64,000 nucleotides of DNA from contig JAEUBA010000006.1 in assembly GCA_018257865.1 (NCBI GenBank), positions 372,001 through 436,000 of the forward strand. The letters are read 5' to 3'. The translations under genes were made by a program, and so were the position numbers. Source of the stretch: Stereocaulon alpinum. Lineage: Eukaryota; Ascomycota; Lecanoromycetes; Lecanorales; Stereocaulaceae. Shown piece after piece: positions 1 to 10,674 of this stretch. The notes beneath the pieces were generated by a model that ran no database searches, was not told the DNA's origin, and worked only from the letters and a program-made list of their open reading frames with translations. How positions within the stretch are numbered: the stretch's first letter is position 1; each line of letters begins with the position of its first letter.

Positions 1-55
1 CTGGGCCACCGCTGAAACGCCCTCCAAATGCATTCGCTCCTTTACTTCCCTCTAG

Positions 56-2244
56 CTAAATGTTCGGACTCAACTGATCATACTTCACACAAGTCTCCAC
101 TTGATCCGCAGACGCTTGCAAGAATTGCCGTCCTTCAAGACCGACCCATATCCTGATCATGGAGAAGTCGCCTTCGCGGGCGCTCTTGAGGAGAGAGGTG
201 CCGCCGCCTTGGGCGCCTAGTTGGCGGAGGATGGGGAGGGCGCTGGTGGGTGTGTTAGTCAGGGTTACTCAGATAGAGCTTGCGATGAAAGATGCAGGAA
301 GAGAGGGATCCGACTACGTACCTCTTGAAGAGATCTAAATTCGGATCGAGACTTCGTCCGATACCTTCTAGTAGCAGAATGCTTATGACGACATTGACGA
401 AGTCGCCTTCCATGCGTACATGATGGCCGCGGACCATACTCAGCACTTCATTCAGGACATCACCAATCTTGATGTTGCCGAGCGCAAATGTTTTGCTCTT
501 TACACCCAGCACGAGATGTTGCATCTTAAGTGCAAAGATTTCTTCGTCAATCACAGCCTCAGGCTGCCGACATCGCTCCACCATCAAGTGCCCAGCGCGG
601 TATCCATCGAACTCAGCAATGGCCTTGAAGAGGTCGAGAAAGTTCTTGCGGTTAGTGGCATTCAGGGCTGTAACAAGTCCCGCGTCAATGAAGATGAGTT
701 GAGGTCGATATCCTTCCTTATCAATAGCGTCGAGTTGAGCTTTCCATGCTTTAGGGTGGTGGCGGTGCGGACGTAATTGCTGGAGAACTTCTTCTGTAAC
801 GTCTTTGGAGTGCTCGAGGTCTTCGGATTGCTTGTGCCGTCCTAATGAGAGATTTATCTGTTCGGGCTTGTAGAAGCGGACCATGATGTTGCCAGGGTGG
901 AGGTCAGCATGGACGAAATTATCAATTAGGAGCATGTGAAGGAAAGCGTCAAGGCCTTCGTTGGCAATTTCGTTCTGGAACACTCCGCCGCCGTCTTCAA
1001 GGAAGGCTGCTAAGGGAATGCCTTGAGCGTATTCTTCGATGAGGACTTGTCGGGTTGTGTGCTCGGTGTACGGAAAGGGGAACCAGGCTGTAGTTCTGTT
1101 TCTGAACTTCTTACGGAACATAATTAGGTTGGCTGATTCGATCCTAAGGTCCAGCTGCAGACGCATCATCTCGCCAAATTGAGCAACTTCGTCGGGCAGG
1201 GAGAGCCATTCCATCGTCGGAATCGCGTTCAATATAGCGGCGAAGAAGCCCATGATTCGAAGATCGCGGCGGACCATACGCTCGACTTTTGGGTGGAGGA
1301 CTTTAACTGCGACGTAGGATGATTTGGTACGCTGCGGGCTACTTTTGACTAGCACATCTACGTTTTTGCGTAGTCGTTGCCTTAGGTTTAGCTGTTCGGA
1401 TACGATATCGCCATCTCCTTCGGCTACAAGGTCTGACTTCAGCTTGGCTTTGTAGACTTGGGCTATAGCTCCGACACCGAGCGGCTTCTCCTGGAATTCT
1501 TCGAAGATATCATCAAAAGGTCGACCACCGAAAGCGGTGACTATAGCCTTCTTAGTATATCTGAGGGAATGGGCGGGAGCGTTTGAGTGGAGGGAGGACA
1601 TTGTATTGCACATTTCCTGAGGAAAGATGTCCGTTCTGGAGGCCGCCCATTGACCCAGCTAGAGTAATCGCATTAGCTGGGGTTCATTATGTAGTCCATA
1701 TTGTTCAGAGTACCTTGATGAAGGCCGGGCCTGCTCGCTCCATTGAGCGAACTAAGAATGAGTACCACCATAGTGTTCCTACGCGTTCATTATCACGCAC
1801 TTTTCGTCGAGGTCCAAACCAGATAACGGGTATCGTGAAGATGACTGGTACGAATATGATCACTAGATGTAAAAATCTGAATGTTGTCGCGAGAGGCTCC
1901 ACGATAGCAACGTCCACGAACAGGCAAAAGCCTCTCCATGCCCACGTTACCCCGTGTATATCGTCTGGCAGCTCTTTTGCTATTTCTGCGCGTGAAGCCT
2001 CCAGCATGTGGTCTTCTGGTGTTTTGCCATCCCCGTCGTCTTCCTCGCTCAATGCCACAAACGCGGCCGGGGTCAGCAAGCTCCATATGACTACTCTTCC
2101 TCTCGGCGGTTTAGGAGGCGGTCTGTAAGGTATCCGCCATCTGAAAGGTAGCGAATAGTGCCGTTCATGGCGGGCAAGGGTTGCTAAGAAACACTGGGGC
2201 TTTGGGCGGAAGCATAGTCGGCCAATGAAGAAGGCCGTTCGCAT
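56..2244 (-). CDS. ABC1/ADCK (UbiB-like) atypical kinase family protein, probably mitochondrial
   Basis: Three exons on the minus strand: 2244-1714, 1658-322 and 242-56, joining to about 684 residues. The family are atypical kinases/ATPases of mitochondria, several linked to coenzyme Q metabolism. The N-terminus is basic with a hydrophobic segment near residues 125-145, fitting a mitochondrial membrane protein. The first splice creates the KxGQ motif (FIKLGQWAASR, about residues 175-185). Next come a GxGAIAQVYKAKL loop, the VAVKVLHP lysine, the catalytic VHADLHPGN block and the metal-binding FIDAGL block. The Gly-rich GAIAQVY form is nearest to the ADCK2 branch. Introns start GTACTC and GTACGT and end CTAG and CCAG; both keep frame, and the second is needed to reach the stop at 56-58. 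It is divergent from the cytochrome c heme lyase gene. Start taken at the first ATG of the open frame; not confirmed. Confidence 0.88.
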
Positions 2245-2548
2245 CGTAGGGTACGTGGGTATTCCACAATGGTCACCGACACTGTTTGTTAGTCTTGGCC
2301 TTCATATTGACCGGCAGTCGAAAAGCTGGCAGATGAGGTTTAGCAGGAGCACTGCGGACGTCATTTGTTGCCCGCAACCAACGGTGACGCCAAGCCCGCT
2401 TCCGCCCCCAGCTCCGCTAAATTATGGGTCTAAGGACCATCAGTTCATCTGCATCATTGCCACCAGAAGCTGGATATTGCAGAGTGTGTTACTCGGCGAG
2501 CTCCCACGCAGACTTGTCACCTTAGAACAACGCTGAGCTCTACATAAG
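2245..2548. promoter_or_regulatory. Shared divergent promoter region between two mitochondrial-protein genes
   Basis: A 304-bp gap lies between the start codons of the ABC1-type kinase gene (minus) and the cytochrome c heme lyase gene (plus). An open frame across most of it has no family resemblance and is taken as spurious. No clear TATA box or repeated motif was seen. Shared use as a promoter is inferred from the head-to-head layout only. Confidence 0.4.
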
Positions 2549-3534
2549 ATGGGTTGGTTCTGGGCAGACGATGCAGCGCCAGTAAGACCTGTGGCGCCGC
2601 ATCCTTTACTACGATCAGATGCTATGCCCCCTGTAAGTCACCTCCTAGACCCCATGCTGCGAGAGCTTCCACTGACATTCAGAAGCCTGGATGCCCAATG
2701 CACAACACTTCCTCAACTTCTCCATTCCCGCCACAGCAATCTTCAAAGCCGCCGACAGATGGCTCATCGTGTCCACTCGCATCCCCCAAAGCCCCCATAG
2801 AACCTACCGCCACAACATCTTCAACCCTTTCAAAATTGAACCCTCTTAACTACATGCCCTCCAGTATCTCACAAACCCGCGCCTCGAATCAAACAATACA
2901 CCTTCCCACCTCACGGACCGTCTCCTCCATTCCTCGCGGCGATGTCGAAGGCAACTGGGAATATCCGTCGCCACAGCAAATGTATAATGCAATGTTACGG
3001 AAAGGCTACGACGACACTCCAGAGGACGCAGTAGAATCAATGGTTGCTGTACACAATTTCTTGAACGAAGGCGCATGGGCGGAGATCGAGGGCTGGGAAG
3101 CGAGGTTCAGTAAGGGCCTAGGTCATGGATGGCAGGCATGTAAGAAGGGCGAGGAAGGATTTGAATCGGAAAGATATACGCCGAGCCAAAAGCCAAGGTT
3201 AACAAGGTTTATGGGAAGACCTGGGGAGATGACGCCGAAGGCTAGAATGCTAGATATCATGGGACAGGTATGGCCGGGGAAGTTTGCTGGTGAGCCACCT
3301 TTCGATCGACACGACTGGTATGTGCAAAGAATGTCGCCAAACGGGACCACGAGAGAAGTCAGATACGTCATCGACTACTATTCCGGACCGCCTGAGCCCA
3401 CTGGAGAGCCGGTGTTTTATCTGGATGTTCGGCCGGCGGTGGATGGACCCACCGCTGTTGCTGAAAGGATGGTGAGGTGGGGTAGCGATGTATGGTATCG
3501 AGCTAGTGGTGCGAAGGTCAGGGAAAAGGTGTGA
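2549..3534 (+). CDS. CYC3: Cytochrome c heme lyase (holocytochrome c synthase)
   Basis: Two exons, 2549-2632 and 2683-3534, give 311 residues. The enzyme attaches heme covalently to apocytochrome c in the mitochondrial intermembrane space. The start MGWFWADD is typical of the fungal family. A 50-bp intron (GTAAGT...CATTCAG) joins it to PGCPMHN, the first Cys-Pro heme-regulatory-type motif (Cys about 32); a second, SCPLA, follows at about residue 58. The family core has NWEYPSPQQMYNAM and VAVHNFLNEGAW, whose His (about 152) matches the known heme-ligand position of the family. Without splicing, the downstream frame opens with a non-family N-terminus, so the spliced model is preferred. Length is in the usual range for fungal members. 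Whether it serves c only or also c1 cannot be told here. Confidence 0.93.
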
Positions 3535-4652
3535 TGACTTGGCACGTGTATTCAAGGTGAATCATAGCGAGGCGTTTGGGACTTCTGCTATACTGTATAG
3601 GACAAATTTGTTTTCAACTCTACTCTATTCGTCTGCTCAGGTGGAGCAATATGGAATCTTTAGTTGTAACTAATGTCAAACAACGTACTCTATGTTCGTT
3701 GAAATCGCTTGGCTTGCTCCACGCTCAATTTCGGCAGAATGCAGCCTGAGCTGCAAAGGGATCCTCAATCTGACGCCCCGAGCCATCTAAGCCATCGCCA
3801 AATCACCACCAAGCTTCATCCCCTTTCGACCACACACTCTTGCTATTGAGCACATTCCTCCATATTAACAGAATATGACAAACAGAACTATCCAGTAAGC
3901 CTCTAACACGACTTGTAAGCTTCTGCAACGCCAGTGGCGCACCAGTGGGCAGCAAATAAAACTTGCATAATAGAGACAAAAACCTTGACCATCTCCATGG
4001 CTGTCTACCTTAGCTTCCCTTTACCCTTATCGATCGAGTCTACGTCCGGCTAGTCATGACTTGCGAGTGCTGGACTATGGAGCAGGTATGAGTGTATTGG
4101 ATTGGGCTCATGCATTTCCTCCAGCCGCAGACAGCTCTTGTCTCGTCGTTTGGACCAGATTTCGGCATCAGTATAAGTCGTAAAGAACGCTATTGATTGT
4201 CGCTTGCAAATTATCCATTATTGCAAGGATGTAAACCGCGGAGCGCGTGGTCTTATGACCATTCCTGTCGCTGCGCACCCAGATTGTGAGGCTGGAAGAC
4301 TCTCGGTCTGGACTATGAGCGCGCAACCAACCAGTGAGCCACTTCAGGACGAACCTCTATCTCATGCACTGCTTATCGAGTGTGGGTGTTAGAGAATTGG
4401 TTTAGGTTGCCCATCATCAGGAACACGGCAGGAATTTCACATCTTCGGCTTGTTGGATTTGCTCTCAACAAGGCTGTGAAATAAATGATTTCCCGTTGGC
4501 GTACTTCAGGTGGCATCCGGCCACCATAGGGGGGACCAATACACACATTCTCGCCCGTATAGATAGACTCAATTGATATTTCCACTCTGCTCTCACAATT
4601 GGTTGCAAGCTTCGACCCTGACGTCCTACATCCCCAGGCGTATTCATCATGA
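3535..4652. other. Intergenic, no gene supported
   Basis: About 1.1 kb after the heme lyase gene. It holds only short open frames under 85 codons on both strands with no family resemblance. No RNA gene or repeat was seen. The first part presumably includes the 3' UTR of the heme lyase gene. Confidence 0.5.
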
Positions 4653-4977
4653 CCTGGTTCAACTCCTCAAATCCTGACATTCAGCCATGGGTGGAGCTCA
4701 ATGGAACCGTCCCGGTTCTAGGCCTTGACCAAATTGATAATGCCACAAATGCAACCAAGTCCTGGGTCGGTATTAATTGTACATAAGTCTGCAATTACCA
4801 AAACGCACTAATGAGCGATCTAGCTGCTATGGGTGCGTACACGTATGCCGGAGGTCCTCCAGCGATTATGGGATCGCGAAGCTCTGTCCGTACAATCAAA
4901 CTAGCATCTCTGTGGACCTCTTGTCTCCGTTTCAACATCTTGCGTTGGACTCTAGTAAAGCCAAGGCATGTCGTTGA
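4653..4977 (+). pseudogene. Possible decayed coding fragment, family unknown
   Basis: Starting at 4653 there is a 45-codon frame rich in Asn, Trp and Thr with several N-glycosylation-like NxS/T sites (for example NSS, NAT, NCT), as in secreted fungal proteins. After its stop, another frame reads MSDLAAMGAYTYAGGPP, and sense appears to continue in a third frame as YNQTSISVDLLSPFQHLAL up to about 4977. The composition looks protein-like but shifts frame, so this may be a broken secreted-protein gene. No family was recognised, and chance cannot be excluded. Confidence 0.25.
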
Positions 4978-5536
4978 GACCTCCGGACGCTAGTCCAGGT
5001 ATGGTAACTCTGAAAGTAGCCGGAAAAAGGAGCGACAGCATCGCGAATATCGATTTGCCACCATGTGTACATCAATAACATACTGGCCGATTGTGAAATC
5101 GACTAATCAATTAGGTAGATCTGCTGGCGACAGTAGGAATGACGAGACTTGCTGCAAGCAGGAAATGCTCCTATCGGTGGAGCGGCTTTGCCCGTCTTAA
5201 TCGGATCTTCTATCGCTAGGATCAACAATTACGCCAGAAACGGGACTTAGCCAAAGTGAGATCAGCCAATGAAATCGCTTACCTACAAGCTCCTGCCCAT
5301 ATAGGCAAGCTACCGACACAGAATGATTTCAGTTCCTGGAGTCCCTAGACTCTTTACCATATGCTCGCCAGCGGGGAACCACTGACGCCAGTATGCAAGG
5401 ATAGCTTGCTTTGGGAACTAGAGGCGATGACCCCTTGACCAACGACCTCCTTCCCCATTCGACAGCATTAGTATGAAGACGAAGCGAGTCTTCATTCCGA
5501 GCAGCATATATAGAAGAGTACGTACTGCATCCCATC
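4978..5536. other. Intergenic upstream of the sedolisin gene
   Basis: No coding or RNA feature was supported. This stretch should hold the promoter of the sedolisin gene that starts at 5598. It runs into a short heptamer repeat next to that start. Confidence 0.4.
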
Positions 5537-5571
5537 TTGCATTTTGCATTTTGCATTTTGCATCCTGCATC
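5537..5571 (+). repeat. Heptamer tandem repeat TTGCATT, about five units
   Basis: Three exact TTGCATT units followed by two degenerate ones (TTGCATC, CTGCATC) end 26 bp before the sedolisin start codon. The repeat therefore lies in the 5' UTR or core promoter. It is read through by an upstream in-frame extension of the first exon, which is one reason to prefer the ATG at 5598 as the start. Confidence 0.85.
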
Positions 5572-5597
5572 CCAGATCTTCGATCTTGGCCACAAAG

Positions 5598-7687
5598 ATG
5601 CTGACCAACATCTTTCGTTCAGCGTCGCTAGCCTTCCTTATCGCTGCAACCACTGTCCTTAGCTCACCTCTGCGCACGCGCTCTCCCTACGCTGTGAAGG
5701 ACACCCACAATGTACCCAACAAATGGCACAAAGTCGGTCCGGCACCTCCAAATCACATCATCAATCTGCATATTGGACTTAGCCAAAGCCAATTCGACGA
5801 GCTTGAGCGACAGCTCTACGAAGGTAGGCAAATCGCTGGGCAATACAAGCTTTATCATATAGGATTGAAGCCTCCATTTGGTGTATATGGCTGACGTCTT
5901 TCCGCAAACAGTCTCCGTACCCTCCCACCCTCGCTACGGACAGCATCTTACGGCTCTCGAAGTGAAAGAGTTGGTCAAGCCTACAGATGATACCTTGGAG
6001 CAAGTGCATAATTGGCTGTTCGACAACGGCATTGACCACGCCCAGCTCTCATACAATGAGGCCAAGGACTGGATCAAAGTTTCTCTACCAGTCAGCGCCG
6101 TAGAGAAACTTCTTAATACCAAGTATTCCATCTATGAACACAAGGATGGTGATCAGGTGGTTCGTACACCACAATGGTCGCTACCACAGCACCTGCACGA
6201 ACACATTGATGCTATCCAGCCAACCAACTCGTTCTTCCGTCCGGTAGGTCGTCGAAAGACGCTTAAGACTGTGAAGTCAATGGAGGAGATCGCTGCTGCA
6301 CCTCCTGCAGCTGAGTCAGTGCAATTCGCTCAGGTCAACGCTGTCGCCGCGACCCCCGATTCGACTGATGTGTCAATCGCCAAAGCCTGCAATTCCAGTG
6401 CTGTAACGCCACTGTGCTTGCGAACTCTTTATGGTACTAAGAAGTACAAGCCACAGGTGCCAGGCAAAAACCAAGTTGGCTTGACTGACTTTCTGCTGGA
6501 GGCTAACAATCGATCGGATGTCTCAATCTTCTTGAACATGTACAGGAAAGATGCAGTCTCAGAGGCCGAGACCTTCAAAGTCGTGGTCATCAACGGAGGT
6601 GACAATCAGCAAACGCCGGATACTCCTGCCCAGTTGAAAGCAGGCAAAGATCTGGAGGGAAATCTCGATGCCGAGACTATCATTGGCATCGATTACCCAA
6701 CTCCTCTAGTTGCATTCACTACTGGCGGCATGCCTCCGTTTAATCCGGATGCTAATACGCGTAAGTCTCCTATATTCCTACAGCCGCTTAGCTAACGCGG
6801 ACCAAAGCAACGGATACCAACGAGCCGTACCTGGAGTTCCTCAACGCCGTACTCGACATGCCCACCATTCCCCAAATCATCAGCTCCTCCTACGGTGATG
6901 ACGAACAAACCGTTCCCAAGTCGTACGCCTTAAAGGTCTGCAGCCTCTTCGCTCAGTTGGGAGCCCGCGGGACCTCCTTTCTTTGCGCGAGTGGTGACAA
7001 TGGAGTCGGAGCGACTGGCGCCTGCGTCACGAACGATGGCAAGAATACGTCAACTTTCTTGCCATCCTTCCCAGACGGCTGCCCCTATGTGACAAGCGTC
7101 GGCGCTACTAAGAACGTCCTTCCTGAAGTCGCGGCGTACGACCCTCGAAACAAATTTGCAAGCGGCGGCGGCTTCAGCAACTACTTCGCACGTCCCGCCT
7201 ACCAGAATGATAACAACGTTGTGCAGAACTACATCTCAAGTCTAGGCACACAATTCGCAGGTCTTTACAATAAGAGCGGTCGCGGCTACCCAGATATTTC
7301 AGCTCAAGGGCAACACTTTGTTACTATCTGGAATGGAAGCATTGTTCTCCTCGACGGAACTAGTGCGTCAACGCCTACTGCCGCTGCGGTGCTGTCTCTA
7401 GTCAACGATGCTCTCCTCGCTGCTGGCAAGCCAGTCCTTGGCTTCCTCAACCCCTGGCTATACTCAACGGGCTACGCAGCATTCACTGATATCACGAGTG
7501 GATCCGCAATTGGCTGTGGTGGACCTGGCTTCCCCGCCCAAGCAGGTTGGGATGCTGTTACTGGCTTCGGAACACCGGTAAGTCTTGCTCTTTGTCTGGT
7601 ATAGAGATCATTAGCGCTAACGTACGATAGTACTTTCCGAAGGTCAAGTCCTTGGCGCTCAATTCCAGTGCGACGGCACACACCTAG
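5598..7687 (+). CDS. Secreted sedolisin (S53), tripeptidyl-peptidase type
   Basis: Four exons (5598-5823, 5912-6760, 6808-7577, 7631-7687) give 633 residues. It is a serine-carboxyl peptidase that releases tripeptides from protein N-termini at acidic pH and is usually secreted. Residues 1-20 are a clear signal peptide. A prodomain follows to about residue 180 (VSVPSHPRYGQHL...). In the catalytic domain, Glu324 and Asp328 (LEGNLDAE) have the four-residue spacing of the sedolisin Glu-Asp pair. Asp422 in CASGDNGVGA fits the oxyanion Asp, and Ser544 lies in DGTSASTP. Late Asp residues in FTDIT and GWDAVTG fit the calcium site. All three introns have GTAGGC or GTAAGT donors and keep frame. All key residues are present, so it should be active. 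The starts and exon ends are well fixed by homology; substrate specificity is inferred. Confidence 0.93.
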
Positions 7688-8650
7688 TCGAAATGAGATA
7701 CGGTGACTCGTTGCATGGCTGTTCACGATGTTCACAGAGATGAGCGGGCTTGCTACTGTACATACATACCAATAACCGTGATGAGCATGTTTGAAACCAA
7801 CCTTTCTCCTTTCCCCGCTCAATTTTCCTCTTTTGACACCCAGTCCTCTCTCCTCCTCCCCAGCTTCTCACTCCTCTTTCTTCAATCCCCAGCCCCACAC
7901 TCCCATCCTCCCAATCCCTCCAAATCAATCCTATCCTATCCACCTTCACTCTTCCATCCTCATTCCTTGCCACTAACTCCCACCAGTACCAGCACCGCTG
8001 CACATACTTTCAACACTAACACTAACTAACACCCATTCTACCCCACCCACCCACCCATCCCATTCCCTTCTACCCATTCAACCCATCCTCAACAACAGTA
8101 GTGATAGTAAGTGGTTAGTGGAAGCAAATAGAGGAGCGCGCAGGTCGACCTGGACATTTGTGCGAAGGGTAATAGCATTGGAACTGGAAGTGGAAGTAGA
8201 AGATTATGTGCTCGGGACGCAGCGAAGAGGAGATGATGGAAGTGCTTGTGCCTTGCAGTACTTGGTGGGTTTTGGAGTCATGCACAGGGTTCTCTATAGA
8301 GTCTGTGTTTTTTACGCTGGGTGATTGGTTTAGATGGGTGGAGAGGAGGGGAGGGGTGCGGAGGAGCTTGTGGGAAGGCGTGGTGGACACAATCTTCGTT
8401 TGATACTTGGGCTAGGGAAGAGTAAGCTCATCATATGCACAGAAGGAGGTTTGCTTGGTGATGTGGTGCTCACCTTGGCATGGTCCTTGCTTGAGGCAAG
8501 AATGGCCTGAAGGACGGACATGCAGAGATATTGCGGGGGCATAGTAGCATGCATGCTGTTCTCAGAAGCCTCATATCATCAGAGAGACAGTTAATGTGGA
8601 TCTCGTGCACTGAAAGTCAGAAATTGGGCAGTATAATAGCGATATATTTG
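7688..8650. other. Intergenic with a long pyrimidine-rich tract
   Basis: About 960 bp between the convergent 3' ends of the sedolisin and Arp6 genes. From about 7800 to 8085 the + strand is strongly C+T rich, with runs such as CCCACCCACCCACCCATCCC. After about 8330 it turns G/A rich (GGAGAGGAGGGGAGGGG). Short frames here are products of this low complexity. No gene is supported. Confidence 0.6.
7800..8085 (+). repeat. Low-complexity polypyrimidine tract
   Basis: Nearly 290 bp of mostly C and T on the + strand, without a strict repeat unit. It includes short CCCA and CCCAT iterations near 8040-8070. It lies in the 3' flank shared by two convergent genes. Confidence 0.7.
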
Positions 8651-10218
8651 CTATCTTGGCACTGATCCAGAGAAAACCTTCCCTAGCCAACCACTTCCAT
8701 GCTCCTGATATTCTTGGCGGGTGACCTGGACTGCTTTCAGGGCGGATTGGTTGGCGGCCAGATGTGCTCCGCCAAGCCAAGCCGACTTGATCGGACTGTA
8801 TTCGATCAGTACTATTCTAAGACTACTTTATGGGACCACGAATCATCTACTTACTCAGGGGCTCTTGCTATACGTACCACACACTCAGCAGGTGCAAGCT
8901 GCCTTATCTCCATCTCTCTAACCACTACATCAGCAACAAGAATCCTCGAATCGGACCAAGAGAGCTTACAGTCTTGTCATGAAGCCTTCAATCTTCGAGT
9001 TCCCTCCTACGACAAGGATGTTCGCTAGCATCGCTGGCCACAGACCTGGCGGTAGCCCAGAAAGGCTTTGCAACACAGTACCTGGCAAACCTTCCTGCTT
9101 CATGCCCAAATCTCCCGGACTAAATAAGAGCTCTGGCACCGTGAATCGTTCATTCCCTAGAGTCATGAAATCTTCAACAACTTCTCCAGCCCCGGCTAGC
9201 GAACCCATCTTTCTCAGCTTAGCGCTCAGAGATGGATCGTGTGGACGCATGAAGCCTTGTTTATGGGCGTTATAGTCAGGGAGAACATAGTCAGCTACAA
9301 TCTCTCGCTCCCCATCCAGGCCTTTCTTACGGGAAGCAGAGGCACCCTTCCATGTTCGTTCGAGGTCTCGCTTGAAGTCCTCGCTGACAAAGCAGATGCT
9401 TTCTTTGACTTCGTTGATGAGGTGTGTCTCATCTAACATATTGTAGTGACGGATGGATACGAGCTCTTTGAGGTAGTTGGTAAGAAATTTTCCACCGATA
9501 TCGAGTCGACGGATAGCTTGATGGATTGGTTTGCCTTTGAAAAGCGGTGTCACGGTGGAATGTGAGAAGCCGGAGTCAATTACAAGCAGGCATTCGACTG
9601 GTAAAGCTTGGATGTTGGGGTTACGAGGAGGAACGCCATATAGGTTTTGGATGTCATGATAGGCATTTAGTGATGGACCTACCTCGACGTCAGCTTGACG
9701 TTCGTTGACGGGTTCGAAGAAAACTACGGACTCAGGCAGCGACTGTAGGAGGCGAATTCGTATTCCTCAAAGACAATCTCATCACAATTCTTTTGCAGAG
9801 CTACTGGGGTATTCGGAGCTTCTGTAAGAACTAGATTTGTTGATTGAGGATTGCACTGTGGGCCGGGTCAGCGTTCCCAGTACTGCAGACTTTAACAAAG
9901 AATGCTCACTGGCAGCTTCGCGCCCTTTTCAACGAAGGTGCTATCCCAGATGGCTTTCTCGGCTTCCCAATTCACGAGAAATCCTTTCTCCACAGGTCTA
10001 CGAAAGGTTATCTCTCCAAAATCGTTGCACTTGTCTAGTTGTGCTCCAATCCAGACTCGCCGCCCACGATCTCTAGCTATGCAATTTGGAATCGTGTGAC
10101 AATCGTCAAGCGTCAGAGAATAATTAGCAAAGCCAGCTTTCATCGTATATGCACCATTATCGATTATAAGAGTCTGATCTGGAAGCACACGCTCTGCAGG
10201 CTTTGCTGCACGAGGCAT
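8651..10218 (-). CDS. ARP6: Actin-related protein 6 (chromatin remodelling, SWR1-type complex)
   Basis: Five exons on the minus strand: 10218-9910, 9855-9732, 9678-8970, 8917-8855 and 8795-8651, joining to 449 residues. Arp6 is a nuclear actin-fold protein of the SWR1 complex, which deposits H2A.Z. The start region holds the actin-fold LIIDNGAYTMKAGF block, then IPNCIARDRGRRVWIG and EKGFLVNWEAEKAIWD. Exon 2 gives TNLVLTEAPNTPVALQK and CDEIVFEEYEFASYSRC. Exon 3 gives VIDSGFSHSTVTP, YVLPDYNAHKQGF and ILVVGGNSKIEGF. The last exons give LAPAECVVRI, SAWLGGAHLA and TRQEYQEHGSGWL. The donor after exon 2 is GTCCGT, needed to keep frame. ATG 10218 was preferred to ATG 10281 because it has A at -3 and lies nearer the fold. 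Convergent with the sedolisin gene and divergent from the GCIP-like gene. Confidence 0.92.
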
Positions 10219-10674
10219 CTTGTTGGATTGGACTTTGTTGGCTATACGATTTGTTGATCGTAGGCTCTGGGCTCTACTCATGGACTAGAACCGTAGCCAT
10301 CCACCGTATTCCTCATCACATTGATCCAGTCTCCCACTTGAATCTCATAGCTTGAAGACATGGGACGTCGTAGATATTGCTGTGAGACTGTGCAGCGATG
10401 GAGGCTAGTTCTGATACGGCGACTCGATTGATATCGTGGTGTCGGAATAGCGAAAATATTTCGTAATAACCTTCTGATACCACGATGACCCCACACTGAT
10501 GAGCAGCGGTAATACGCTGCAGGAAACCTGCTGCGGGTTAAGATACAGTTTAGTATCTTACCACCAGTGATCACCCTTTTGGTCTAGTCGTAACGGGTAA
10601 GCCATGTCCCGTCCTCATTCTCACACACCTTAAGTACTGCAACTTACAAGTTACCATCAGTGGTCTACAGCAGC
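10219..10674. promoter_or_regulatory. Divergent promoter region, Arp6 / GCIP-like
   Basis: About 456 bp between the two start codons. Open frames here (for example on the minus strand 10574-10278) lack any family resemblance and would overlap both promoters. No strong TATA or repeated site was seen. The shared role is inferred from layout. Confidence 0.35.

Noticed and set aside
2225..2536. 103-codon + strand frame between the kinase and heme lyase genes
   Set aside because: It overlaps both start regions and has no protein-like features; treated as promoter.
7703..8029. Ser/Pro/Leu-rich frames in the region after the sedolisin gene
   Set aside because: They are products of the polypyrimidine tract, not of coding selection.
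9721..9780. Apparent one-base deletion (frameshift) in Arp6
   Set aside because: A short intron with donor at 9731 and acceptor at 9679 restores the frame and gives the family sequence on both sides, so no mutation is needed.
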